Below, in pieces: positions 44,331-51,973 of a DNA stretch of 64,000 bases. Positions within the stretch are counted from its first letter, which is position 1. Each line of letters starts with the position of its first letter. The DNA lies in the NCBI RefSeq assembly GCF_013342145.1, contig NZ_JABUQZ010000001.1, positions 3,348,001-3,412,000 on the forward strand. Direction: 5' to 3'. The notes under the pieces were generated by a model that made no database searches, was not told the DNA's origin, and saw nothing but the letters and a program-made list of their open reading frames with translations. The position numbers and the translations under genes were made by a program. The stretch is from Haloterrigena gelatinilytica (GTDB lineage: Archaea; Halobacteriota; Halobacteria; Halobacteriales; Natrialbaceae).

Positions 44331-45212
44331 ATGTCCTATTCGAACGCGACACCGGCGGCTGGCAACGCCGGCCCCGGACCGACGGGGACGACGTTCCGGG
44401 TAGCGTTCGGGCTCTACGTCGGCGCCGGGCTAGGTGGGCTCGCGACGACGGCCGCCGCCCTGTCGCTCGAATCGTCCCCGCGCCTCCTCGCGATCGCTGT
44501 CGCGACGTTCGCGACGGGGGCCGTCGTCGGTGCCGGGCTCGCGGGACGCCTGCACGGACTCCCCGGGCGACTCGGTCGGACGTGGGTCCGCAGGCTGGCG
44601 ATCATCTGCGGGGCCCTCCCGTTCGCCGCGGTGATCGTCGCGTCGCTTCCGTGGTCACTCGGGTCGCAGGTCAAATTCGCCGCACTCGGGTCGGCGTGTG
44701 CCGTCGCGATTTCGGGGATCCTCCTCGCGCGGGTGGCGGAGAACGGCTACGTCGACGCTGCCACCGAGGGCGACGAGCCCGTCGGGAGTTGGCGCTGGTA
44801 CTGGTCGCCGTCCGGCTCGTGGACCCTCGATCTCATCCAGTTCCTTATGTGGGGGCTTCTGGCCGTCAGCAGCGCCATCGTCGGCGATTGGTGGTCTGCG
44901 GTCCTCGGGACCAGCGCCATGGTTCTCGGCGCGGTCGTGAGCGTCACTGAAGGTCGCTGGACGAGATGGTTCCCCGACGCCTCGAGCGAGGCGGCCGAAA
45001 TCCGCGTCTACGAACACGGGTTCGCCACGGAGCGACCGTACCGCCGGCAGTTTGTCCCGTGGTCGTCGATTACCCACGTCCGGCTCCGCGGCGACGAACT
45101 CGTCATCGACCGCGGGCGGTTCGACCACCGCTTCGACCAAGACGCCCTCGAGGACCCCGAGGCCCTCCGCGAGGCGATCGATCGCCGCCTCGAGACGGCC
45201 GGCAGACGATAG
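44331..45212 (+). CDS. Membrane protein with C-terminal PH-like tail (paralog 3 of 3, diverged)
   Basis: 293 residues from the ATG at 44331 (MSYSNATPAAGNAG). Same layout as paralogs 1 and 2, but membrane segments are diverged and the middle phrase is NGYVDAATEGDEPVGSWRWY. The tail is recognisable: EIRVYEHGFATERPYRRQFV, WSSITHVRLRGDELVIDRGR, LEDPEALREAIDRRLE. Convergent with yigZ (14 bp). Together with paralog 2 it forms a tandem pair downstream of the TRAP operon. Confidence 0.72.
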   Translation: MSYSNATPAAGNAGPGPTGTTFRVAFGLYVGAGLGGLATTAAALSLESSPRLLAIAVATFATGAVVGAGLAGRLHGLPGRLGRTWVRRLAIICGALPFAAVIVASLPWSLGSQVKFAALGSACAVAISGILLARVAENGYVDAATEGDEPVGSWRWYWSPSGSWTLDLIQFLMWGLLAVSSAIVGDWWSAVLGTSAMVLGAVVSVTEGRWTRWFPDASSEAAEIRVYEHGFATERPYRRQFVPWSSITHVRLRGDELVIDRGRFDHRFDQDALEDPEALREAIDRRLETAGRR

Positions 45213-45226
45213 GCGTCGTCCCCGCG

Positions 45227-45874
45227 TTACTCGAGGTCCGCCCGCCCGCTCGTCGCGCTCCGCAGCCGATCCCGGAACGCGTCGGCCTCCTCGAGGGGGA
45301 CGCGCACGTCGAACGAGACGTCCTCCTGATAGTCGGCCTCGAACTCGTAGCCCTCGCTCTCGAGAATCCCGCGGACCGTGCCGGAGTCGTCGTATTCGAC
45401 GGTGATCGAGACCCCTTCGTGGGGTCGTTCCTCGACGACGCCGGCGGCCTCGACGGCCTCCTTGACGGCCCGCGAGTAGGCCCGGACGAGGCCGCCGACG
45501 CCGAGGTTCGTCCCGCCGTAGTAGCGCGTGACGACGACCGCGCAGTTCTCGATCTCTTGCTGGGTGAGGACGTTCAGCGCCGGCTTCCCCGCCGAACCCG
45601 AGGGCTCGCCGTCGTCGCTCGAGTACTCTCGAAGGAAGTAGCCCGCTCCCGCGGCGTTCTCGCCGTTCCCGCCGCTGTCAGCTCCGTCGCCGACCCGCAC
45701 CCGGTAGGCGGGGACGTTGTGGGTCGCGTCGGCGTACTCCTCGCTGACGGCGTCGACGAACGACTCGGCAGCGTCGACGGAGTCGACCGGTCGAACGCGG
45801 CCGACGAACTCCGAACCCTGTACGACGAAGTCGGCGGTGGCCGCTCGGGCGACGGTTCGGTACGATCGACTCAC
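45227..45874 (-). CDS. YigZ/IMPACT-family protein
   Basis: 215 residues. N-terminal UPF0029 domain: FVVQGSEFVGRVRPVDSVDA, ATHNVPAYRVR, SDDGEPSGSAGKPALNVL, and VVVTRYYGGTNLGVGGLVRA, the diagnostic stretch. The C-terminal DUF1949-like ferredoxin fold (about 145-215) follows. A short insert rich in Gly/Asn (about 62-75) is unusual. Bacterial YigZ and eukaryotic IMPACT bind nucleic acid or Gcn1; archaeal role unknown. Confidence 0.9.
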   Translation of the reverse strand: MSRSYRTVARAATADFVVQGSEFVGRVRPVDSVDAAESFVDAVSEEYADATHNVPAYRVRVGDGADSGGNGENAAGAGYFLREYSSDDGEPSGSAGKPALNVLTQQEIENCAVVVTRYYGGTNLGVGGLVRAYSRAVKEAVEAAGVVEERPHEGVSITVEYDDSGTVRGILESEGYEFEADYQEDVSFDVRVPLEEADAFRDRLRSATSGRADLE

Positions 45875-46005
45875 GGCGGCTCCCCTCGCACGATACGCGA
45901 CGGTACGCCCGGTAGCGAAAAGAGCGCGTCGGTCCGTTCGTCCCGAGAACTATCATATTCTCGACGTTCAGTACGCTCTTGTCCCCCGCTGTGGTGGATG
46001 CAGGT

Positions 46006-46431
46006 ATGAGCGACGAAACCGAGCTCGAGACCGAAACCATCGACCGGACGCTCGCGGAGGAACTCCTCAGCGTCAGCCGAACCGCCGTCGGCGACGAGCT
46101 GCGGAGCATCACCTACTTCACCGAGGACGAGGTCGAGCAGATCTACCTCCGTTCGGACCTCGAACAGACGGCCGACCTCGTCGGGTTCGCCGATCACGAA
46201 CGGCTCGGCTTTCGCTCCCAGTCGGCCTACCGCAACACGCAGCTCGGCGAGTACCAAGCGACGGTTCGGATGTTCGAGAACGGCTACCTCTCCCGGGTGA
46301 TCCGCGGGCCCCACGGCGTCTGGGTGACGACCGACGACATGTCGATGGATCGGTTCAAGGAACTGACGACCGCGACCAAGTCGGTGTTAGACGATCACGT
46401 CGATACGGTGTCGACCGACGACGAGGAGTGA
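46006..46431 (+). CDS. Conserved haloarchaeal protein (DUF7522-like)
   Basis: 141 residues from the ATG at 46006 (MSDETELETETIDRTLAEEL). Soluble alpha/beta protein with YFTEDEVEQIYLRSDLEQTA, a YQATVRMFENGYLSRVIRGP strand pair and a C-terminal helix (DRFKELTTATKSVL). Reminiscent of a Roadblock/profilin-like haloarchaeal family that I know as DUF7522 (from memory). Convergent with the ACT-domain gene, 4 bp apart. Confidence 0.7.
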   Translation: MSDETELETETIDRTLAEELLSVSRTAVGDELRSITYFTEDEVEQIYLRSDLEQTADLVGFADHERLGFRSQSAYRNTQLGEYQATVRMFENGYLSRVIRGPHGVWVTTDDMSMDRFKELTTATKSVLDDHVDTVSTDDEE

Positions 46432-46435
46432 GTCG

Positions 46436-46939
46436 TCACTGGAGTTCGATCTTGCGGACGAACTCGAGGTCCCGAATTTCGGTGATGACGTTACCCGGCA
46501 GCTCCTGGTCGGTGATCAGGTAGAGCTGTGGCTCGTCGGTGAACTCCGGATCCTCGCTGATAGTCTGGCGGATCGAGATGTCGTGTTCGGCCAAGAGCCC
46601 GGTGATCCCCGCGACGATTCCCTTCTGATCGGCGTCGTCGGGCGTGACCGTCAGCACCGTCAGGTCCAGTACTGGCGCCAGATCCATCAGGCTCGGCACC
46701 TGCGAGATGTTCTGGAAGATGCGGCGCAGCTCGGGGTCGTCGAGGATGACGTCGGTCGTCGAGTCGACGACGCGCCGATCGACGCCGATCTCGCGAGCGA
46801 TACCCGTGTTCGGAATCTCGATCCCCCCGGAGACGACGCGGCCGTCGTCGTTGACCGAGAACCCCCGCTCTAACAGCAAGCGAATCACCGCCTGCTGACT
46901 GGGCGAGCCCTCGAACTTCTCCATGATCTCGTCGAACAT
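46436..46939 (-). CDS. HTH plus ACT-domain regulator
   Basis: 167 residues. N-terminal helical segment with AVIRLLLERGFSVNDDGRVV and TGIAREIGVDRRVVDSTTDV, which looks like a helix-turn-helix, followed by an ACT domain (about 88-165; LDLTVLTVTPDDADQKGIVA, ITGLLAEHDISIRQTISEDP). Many archaea have this stand-alone amino-acid-binding regulator; ligand unknown. Confidence 0.85.
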   Translation of the reverse strand: MFDEIMEKFEGSPSQQAVIRLLLERGFSVNDDGRVVSGGIEIPNTGIAREIGVDRRVVDSTTDVILDDPELRRIFQNISQVPSLMDLAPVLDLTVLTVTPDDADQKGIVAGITGLLAEHDISIRQTISEDPEFTDEPQLYLITDQELPGNVITEIRDLEFVRKIELQ

Positions 46940-47020
46940 TCGTTGGCGGGTATACGGCGGCCGGCGTATAAGGCCCGGTGATCGACGTCATCGAGCGAAC
47001 GGCGCGTCTGACGGGCGATT

Positions 47021-47028
47021 TTTGACGG
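47021..47028 (+). promoter_or_regulatory. TATA-like box of the zinc-finger/acidic-linker gene
   Basis: GATTTTTGAC spans 47017-47026 and is centred 27-28 nt before the ATG at 47049, implying a leaderless transcript. Confidence 0.45.
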
Positions 47029-47048
47029 TCCGGGCGAAACGGCACACC

Positions 47049-47906
47049 ATGCGCGAACTCCGACGTTGTGACTTCTGCGGCGGCGACGCCGCCGGGGCCT
47101 TCGAAATCGTCCCGCCCGAACTCGAGCCGACCGAAGCCGAACAGCGACGCGTCGTCCTCTGTACCGACTGCAAGGATCGGCTGCAGACCCTCATCGAACC
47201 GCTGCTCGCCCGCGCCGGCGCGGGCGGCGAGTCGTCGGCAGCGTCCGCGGGGGACGGACGACCCTCCGACGAGAGCGACGACAGCGACGATCGCGCCGGC
47301 GAAAACGCGAGCGAGAGCGGAACCGTCGTCGCCTCGGCCGACGAGTCGACCCCGAAGCGGTCGCGGGCCTCGAGTCCCAACGCGACGGTATCGGACGCGA
47401 CTTCCGGCGAGAGCGACGCCGCCGGCGATGACGTCGGCGCCAATGACGCCGAATCCGACGACACCGAAGCCGAAGCCGCCGAAACTGACAACAGCGCCGC
47501 CGACGCCGGCGGTGACGCGGCGATCGATTCCGAGTCGCTGCTCGAGGACGGGATCACCTTCGAGCGCTCCGACCCCGTGGACGGGGAGTCGGACACGTCG
47601 GAAACGGAGTCAACAACCCAGGAGAAAACCGACGACGAAACAGAGGCCGACGACGAGCGCTCGAGCGCCGCGGAGCCCGGCACGGCAGCCGATCGAGACG
47701 CCGGGAGTCAGCCGCCGGCCGCGTACGGCAAGGTGCTTCGGCTGCTGCGAAACCGCGAGTTCCCCATGCAGCGCAGCGCCGTCGAAAGCCTGGCCGCCGG
47801 CGCCTACGACCTCGAGTCCAGCGAAGTCGACGCGATCATCGATCACGCGATCGACCGGGACGAGTTCGTCGAGAAGCGCGGCGAACTGCGCCGACCCGAC
47901 GCCTAG
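47049..47906 (+). CDS. Zinc-finger protein with long acidic linker and C-terminal helical domain
   Basis: 285 residues. [20 protein letters not shown] and [19 protein letters not shown] form a four-Cys zinc site (about C7, C10, C38, C41). Residues about 60-220 are disordered and almost wholly Asp, Glu, Ser and Ala. The last 60 residues form a small helical domain, [20 protein letters not shown] and [20 protein letters not shown], like a winged-helix or HTH end. A DNA- or RNA-binding role is plausible. Its stop codon overlaps that of convergent hisB by 3 bp. Confidence 0.75.
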   Translation: MRELRRCDFCGGDAAGAFEIVPPELEPTEAEQRRVVLCTDCKDRLQTLIEPLLARAGAGGESSAASAGDGRPSDESDDSDDRAGENASESGTVVASADESTPKRSRASSPNATVSDATSGESDAAGDDVGANDAESDDTEAEAAETDNSAADAGGDAAIDSESLLEDGITFERSDPVDGESDTSETESTTQEKTDDETEADDERSSAAEPGTAADRDAGSQPPAAYGKVLRLLRNREFPMQRSAVESLAAGAYDLESSEVDAIIDHAIDRDEFVEKRGELRRPDA

Positions 47907-48493
47907 AGCGTCCCCTTCGTGCTCGGGGTCCCCTCGCGGTGGTCGTCGAGTCGCGTCGCGTCGTCGAGCGTCCGCGCGAGCGCCTTGAACAGCGCCTCGA
48001 CCTCGTGGTGGGCGTTCTCGCCGGAGGCCACCTCGAGGTGGACGGTCAGGCCGGCGTTCATCGCCAGCGACTCGCCGAAGTGACGAGCCATGTCGCTCGT
48101 GAAGTCACCGATCTGTGCCTGCGAGAACGCCCCGTCGAAGTAGAACCGGGGCCGTCCGCTGACGTCGACGACGGCGCCGGCGACGGCCTCGTCTAGGGGC
48201 ACCTTCCGGTCGGCGTAGCGGACGATTCCCGCCCGGTCGCCCAGCGCCTCGTCGAACGCCTCCCCGAGGACGATCGCGACGTCCTCGACGGTGTGGTGGT
48301 CGTCGACCGCGAGGTCGCCGTCGCAGTCGACGGTCAGGTCGAACAGGCCGTGTTTGGCGAACGACGTCAGCATGTGATCGAAGAAACCGATCCCGGTGTC
48401 GACGTCGGCCTCGCCGGTGCCGTCGATCGCGAGTTCGAGTTCGATCGACGTCTCGGCCGTCTCCCGCGTTCGGGTCGCCGTTCGCTCGCTCAT
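47903..48493 (-). CDS. hisB: Imidazoleglycerol-phosphate dehydratase
   Basis: 196 residues from the ATG ([20 protein letters not shown]), the usual single-domain size. Sixth step of histidine biosynthesis. The two metal-binding motifs are [13 protein letters not shown] and [17 protein letters not shown], and later [18 protein letters not shown]; all Mn-ligand His pairs (DHH, AHHE) are present. An in-frame upstream TTG would add nine residues without homology. Confidence 0.95.
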   Translation of the reverse strand: MSERTATRTRETAETSIELELAIDGTGEADVDTGIGFFDHMLTSFAKHGLFDLTVDCDGDLAVDDHHTVEDVAIVLGEAFDEALGDRAGIVRYADRKVPLDEAVAGAVVDVSGRPRFYFDGAFSQAQIGDFTSDMARHFGESLAMNAGLTVHLEVASGENAHHEVEALFKALARTLDDATRLDDHREGTPSTKGTL

Positions 48494-48810
48494 GTCGCTT
48501 CGATCGCACCGCCGGTACAAGGGAATTGCGCTCGACCGGTCCCCCCTCGAGGTGGCCAGCGCCGACAGTGTCTATATACTGATACTGTCGCCCACGTTTC
48601 ACTCTCGACCGCTCGGTAGCCGAAAAACAGCTTCGGATCGGTTTAGACACTCTAATCGCCTTATGAAATATCTAACTATCTCTAATCGAGTTTCGAAATA
48701 TCGTATTGACTCGTTATCGGGGGTAAAACGAAGCGAAATGACGACAATATTCAGTCCGTTATATGATGAGCGGGGAGAATGTCGTGTGTACGAAGAGGTG
48801 ACCCGAATCG
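48494..48810. other. AT-rich divergent region between hisB and a small membrane gene
   Basis: 317 bp. Holds TATA-like tracts (TCTATATACTGATAC about 48571; TTATATGATG about 48759) and several short inverted A/T-rich stretches around 48640-48720, including TTTCGAAATA. No convincing ORF. Probably promoters for both flanking genes. Confidence 0.45.
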
Positions 48811-49080
48811 ATGTCAAACCCCTCCCCGCTCTCGAACGAATCGATCGGTCCGTCCGGCCCTGAATCGGACCGACAACGCGAGCAGCGCCTCCGCCGGCTC
48901 GCCCGCTCAGTCAAAGGCTCGACGCAGTTCCTCTCGTTCTGGGTCGCGATCGCCCTCCCGTTCGTCCACCTGCCGCTGCTCGCACAGGGGCTTGGCGATC
49001 CGCGGATCACCGCCACGTTCCTCGTCCTTCTCGCCGTCAACGTCTGCGCCCTCTACGTCGGCCACGGCTACAAGCGGTAA
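48811..49080 (+). CDS. Small two-TM haloarchaeal membrane protein
   Basis: 89 residues. Disordered N-terminus, then RLARSVKGSTQFLSFWVAIA and FVHLPLLAQGLGDPRITATF followed by LVLLAVNVCALYVGHGYKR, two membrane segments (about 41-58 and 66-83) with a short loop. No family name recalled, but the acidic start and clean topology favour a real gene. Upstream of trkH in the same direction, 95 bp apart. Confidence 0.6.
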   Translation: MSNPSPLSNESIGPSGPESDRQREQRLRRLARSVKGSTQFLSFWVAIALPFVHLPLLAQGLGDPRITATFLVLLAVNVCALYVGHGYKR

Positions 49081-49175
49081 GCGCCGAGCCGCCGATCGGA
49101 ACGTCGACTGCCGTCCGGTCTGTCCGTCCACTTCCGAACCGTTAATGGTCTCCTTCGCACAGGTGGATCCATTCA

Positions 49176-50705
49176 ATGCGGATTCGCGTCGACTGGCGCT
49201 CGAGCTGTAGTCTCACCGGGACCGTCCTGAAGTGGCTGTCCGTGCCGCTGGCCGCGCCGCTCGTACTGGCGCTGCTTGACGCCGAGGATCCGGTTCCGTT
49301 CGTCGTTGCGATCATCGCGACGGTCGCGATCGGGATCGGCCTCGAGGGCCTGCGCGGCGACCCGACGCTGGGACAGCGCGAGGCCTTTCTCATGGTCTCG
49401 CTGACGTGGCTGACCGTCGCCCTCGTCGGAACGATCCCGTTCGTGCTCGTCGGGCTCGGCGCGCCCTCGGCCTCCGCGTTCGCCTTCTCGGTCGACGGCG
49501 TCGTCAACGCCGCGTTCGAGGGGATGAGCGGACTTACGACGACCGGCGCGACGGTGATGAGCGGCTGGGACTTCGCCAACCAGTCCCGGGCGATCCTCCT
49601 CTGGCGCCAGCTCCTCCAGTGGCTCGGCGGGCTGGGGATCCTGATCGTCGCCATCGGCCTGCTCTCGAACCTGCTGGTCGGCGGCGCACAGCTCATGGAG
49701 ACCGAAACGCAGACCAAAAGCGTCCAGAAACTCCGCCCGCGGCTCGACGAGACCGCCCGCCTCATCTGGGGGTTGTACGTCGGTCTCACGGCGCTGGCCG
49801 CGGGCACCTTCTACGGACTCCACCTGCTCGGGCTGGCTCCGAACATGGACCTCTTCAACGCCGTCTCCCACGCGCTGACCAGCGTCGCGACGGCCGGCTT
49901 CTCGCCGGAGGGAGAGAGCGTCGGGGCGTTCGAACCCGTCGTCCAGTGGGCCGTCATCCCCTTCATGGTCCTCGGTGCGACCAACTTCGTCCTGCTCTAC
50001 GCCCTCACGCAGGGGGAGTGGCGACGTCCCCTCGAGTCGGCGGAGTTCCGGTTCTACATCGGCCTGTTGACGAGCATCGGCGCGCTCGTCGCAACGATCC
50101 TCTGGCTCGATCCGACGATCGACGACGGGCTCGAGGCGACGGTCCGACACGGGCTGTTCAACGTGGTCTCGATGCTGACGACGACGGGGTACGCGTCGAC
50201 GGACTTCAACTACTGGTCGGCGGGCGCGACCCAGCTCCTCTTCTTCTGTATGTTCCTCGGCGGCATGGCCGGTTCGACGACCTGCTCGATCAAGACGCTG
50301 CGCTGGCTCGTCGCGCTCAAGGCGTTTCGGCGCTCTCTGTTCACTGCGATCCACCCGCAGGCGGTCCGCCCGGTCCGACTGGGCGACGACGTCGTCGACG
50401 AAGAAACGATCGGCGACATCTTCGCCTACCTCATGCTGGCGATCGGCATCTTCGCCCTCCTGACCGTCTTCGTCGTCGTCGACGCGGTCCGCGCCGGGAC
50501 GGCCGTCTCCGAGTTCGAGGCCCTGAGCGCGTCGGCCTCGATCTTCCTCAACATCGGCCCCGCGTTCGGTATGGCCGGCCCCATGGACAACTACGCCGGC
50601 TTCCCCACCACCACGCGGACCGTCATGATCGTCATGATGTGGATCGGACGCATCGAAATCGTCCCCGTGCTCGTGTTGCTGACGCCGGCGTTCTGGCGAT
50701 CGTAA
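49176..50705 (+). CDS. trkH: TrkH-family potassium uptake channel subunit
   Basis: 509 residues, about ten to twelve membrane helices arranged as four M1-P-M2 repeats. Selectivity-filter loops are seen at GMSGLTTTGATV, ALTSVATAGFS, MLTTTGYAST and NIGPAFGMAG. KtrB/TrkH proteins import K+, needed at high level in salt-in halophiles, and usually depend on a TrkA/RCK subunit, which is not beside this gene. The last loop's Gly is retained (GPAFG). Confidence 0.93.
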   Translation: MRIRVDWRSSCSLTGTVLKWLSVPLAAPLVLALLDAEDPVPFVVAIIATVAIGIGLEGLRGDPTLGQREAFLMVSLTWLTVALVGTIPFVLVGLGAPSASAFAFSVDGVVNAAFEGMSGLTTTGATVMSGWDFANQSRAILLWRQLLQWLGGLGILIVAIGLLSNLLVGGAQLMETETQTKSVQKLRPRLDETARLIWGLYVGLTALAAGTFYGLHLLGLAPNMDLFNAVSHALTSVATAGFSPEGESVGAFEPVVQWAVIPFMVLGATNFVLLYALTQGEWRRPLESAEFRFYIGLLTSIGALVATILWLDPTIDDGLEATVRHGLFNVVSMLTTTGYASTDFNYWSAGATQLLFFCMFLGGMAGSTTCSIKTLRWLVALKAFRRSLFTAIHPQAVRPVRLGDDVVDEETIGDIFAYLMLAIGIFALLTVFVVVDAVRAGTAVSEFEALSASASIFLNIGPAFGMAGPMDNYAGFPTTTRTVMIVMMWIGRIEIVPVLVLLTPAFWRS

Positions 50706-50709
50706 GACG

Positions 50710-50900
50710 AAGTTTTGCGCTGCGGGTGCGCCGTAGGCGCACCCTCGGCAAAAATTCGATTAAAAGCACTCCTCCTTCCCCTGCGGGTCAGTCGTCGGCC
50801 CGTTCGCTCCCTACGGTCGCTCGCGGTGACACTCGTGCGACCGCCTGCCCTCCCCCGGGTCGCACGGCTCTCGCGTTGCTCGAGCCGCGCTCCCGGCCGT
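50710..50900. repeat. Hairpin-rich intergenic element downstream of trkH
   Basis: Contains three perfect stems: GGTGCGCC/GGCGCACC (50725-50743, 3-nt loop), GTGCGACC/GGTCGCAC (50835-50865), and CGGCTC/GAGCCG (50865-50887). Between the first two runs GGCAAAAATTCGATTAAAA (50747-50765), a phrase I associate with recurrent haloarchaeal intergenic repeats (from memory). The first hairpin starts 20 nt after the trkH stop and may end its transcript. Confidence 0.55.
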
Positions 50901-51067
50901 GACAAGCAGACACGACCATGCTATCGGCGTCTGATCATAGCGAGGAGCCGATGGCTCATGGGGGTCGTGTGAGCGAACGAGCCGACTGTGGAGGACGTGG
51001 AATCCCTGTGCGTCGGAACCAGTAGACCGCTCGAGTCAACCTCGAGAACACGGAGTGCTAGTCTCGA
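50901..51067. other. Rest of the trkH-hisA intergenic region
   Basis: No gene seen. GTGAGCGAACGAGCCGACTG (about 50968-50987) followed by a GTGGAAT-type end weakly resembles the 3' part of the dispersed element at 14190; too diverged to call. Confidence 0.35.
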
Positions 51068-51799
51068 TCACTCGCTGACCGCAGCCTGCGCCTCCGCGAG
51101 CGAAAACCGCCCTTCGTACAGCGCGCTTCCGACCACCACGGCAGCGGCGCCGGCGTCCTCGAGGGCCCGCACGTCCTCCAAGGTCGCAACGCCGCCGCTG
51201 GCGATCACGGGGATATCGGTCGCCGCGACCAGTTCGCGAACGGGTTCGGTGGCGACCCCCTCGAGTTGCCCCTCGACGTCGACGTTCGTGAAGAGGATCG
51301 CCGCGGCGCCCAGTTCCTCGTAGCGCTCGGCGGCGTCGACCGGCGAGATCCCGGCGCCTTCGGTCCAGCCCTCGACGACGACCTCGCCGTCCTTCGCGTC
51401 GAGGCTGACGACCACGCTGTCGGGGTGGCGCTCGCTGATCTCGGCGACGATCTCGGGGTTCTCGACGGCGGCGGTGCCGAGGATGACCCGGTCGACGCCG
51501 CGCTCGAGCAGATCGACGGCGTCGTCGGCGGTGCGGATGCCCCCGCCGAGTTGGGTGGGCACGTCGACGGTCTCGAGGACCTCGTCGATGGCGTCGCCGT
51601 TCGCCCGCCGGCCCTCGAAGGCGCCGTCCAGATCGACGAGGTGTAACGCCTCGGCGCCCTCGTCGAGCCACCGCCGGGCGGCGTCGACGGGATCGCCGTA
51701 GGTCTTCTCGGTCCCGCGCTCGCCCTGGACGAGCTGGACGACCTCGCCGTCCTGCATGTCGACGGCGGGAATCACCTGAAATGCCGGAAACGCGCTCAT
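51068..51799 (-). CDS. hisA: Phosphoribosyl-AICAR-forming isomerase (ProFAR isomerase)
   Basis: 243 residues, (beta/alpha)8 barrel of histidine biosynthesis. VIPAVDMQDGEVVQLVQGER carries the N-terminal catalytic Asp, LHLVDLDGAF and GGGIRTADDAVDLLERGVDR follow, SLDAKDGEVVVEGW the second catalytic region, and IASGGVATLEDVRALEDAGA the C-terminal phosphate site. The two-fold half-barrel symmetry is evident. Monomeric cytosolic enzyme. Confidence 0.95.
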   Translation of the reverse strand: MSAFPAFQVIPAVDMQDGEVVQLVQGERGTEKTYGDPVDAARRWLDEGAEALHLVDLDGAFEGRRANGDAIDEVLETVDVPTQLGGGIRTADDAVDLLERGVDRVILGTAAVENPEIVAEISERHPDSVVVSLDAKDGEVVVEGWTEGAGISPVDAAERYEELGAAAILFTNVDVEGQLEGVATEPVRELVAATDIPVIASGGVATLEDVRALEDAGAAAVVVGSALYEGRFSLAEAQAAVSE

Positions 51800-51973
51800 A
51801 CGAGGGCGCAGGCCGGGCGCGGGCCTAAAGCCACCGACTTCGGCGCCGGCGACGCCGCGCAGCGGCGCAGGCGACGGACGCGTATCAGCGTCGGTGACGA
51901 CTCTCGAGCCGTTACAGTCCGGATCTCGTGGCGAGCGCTTACGGCCCGAGGCCGCGTGGGCTGTGGTAACCGG

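Noticed and set aside
50955-51020. Third copy of the 14190-type element after trkH
   Set aside because: Only GTGAGCGAA and a GTGGAAT-like end match; spacing differs and neither the 12-nt nor the 18-nt block is present.
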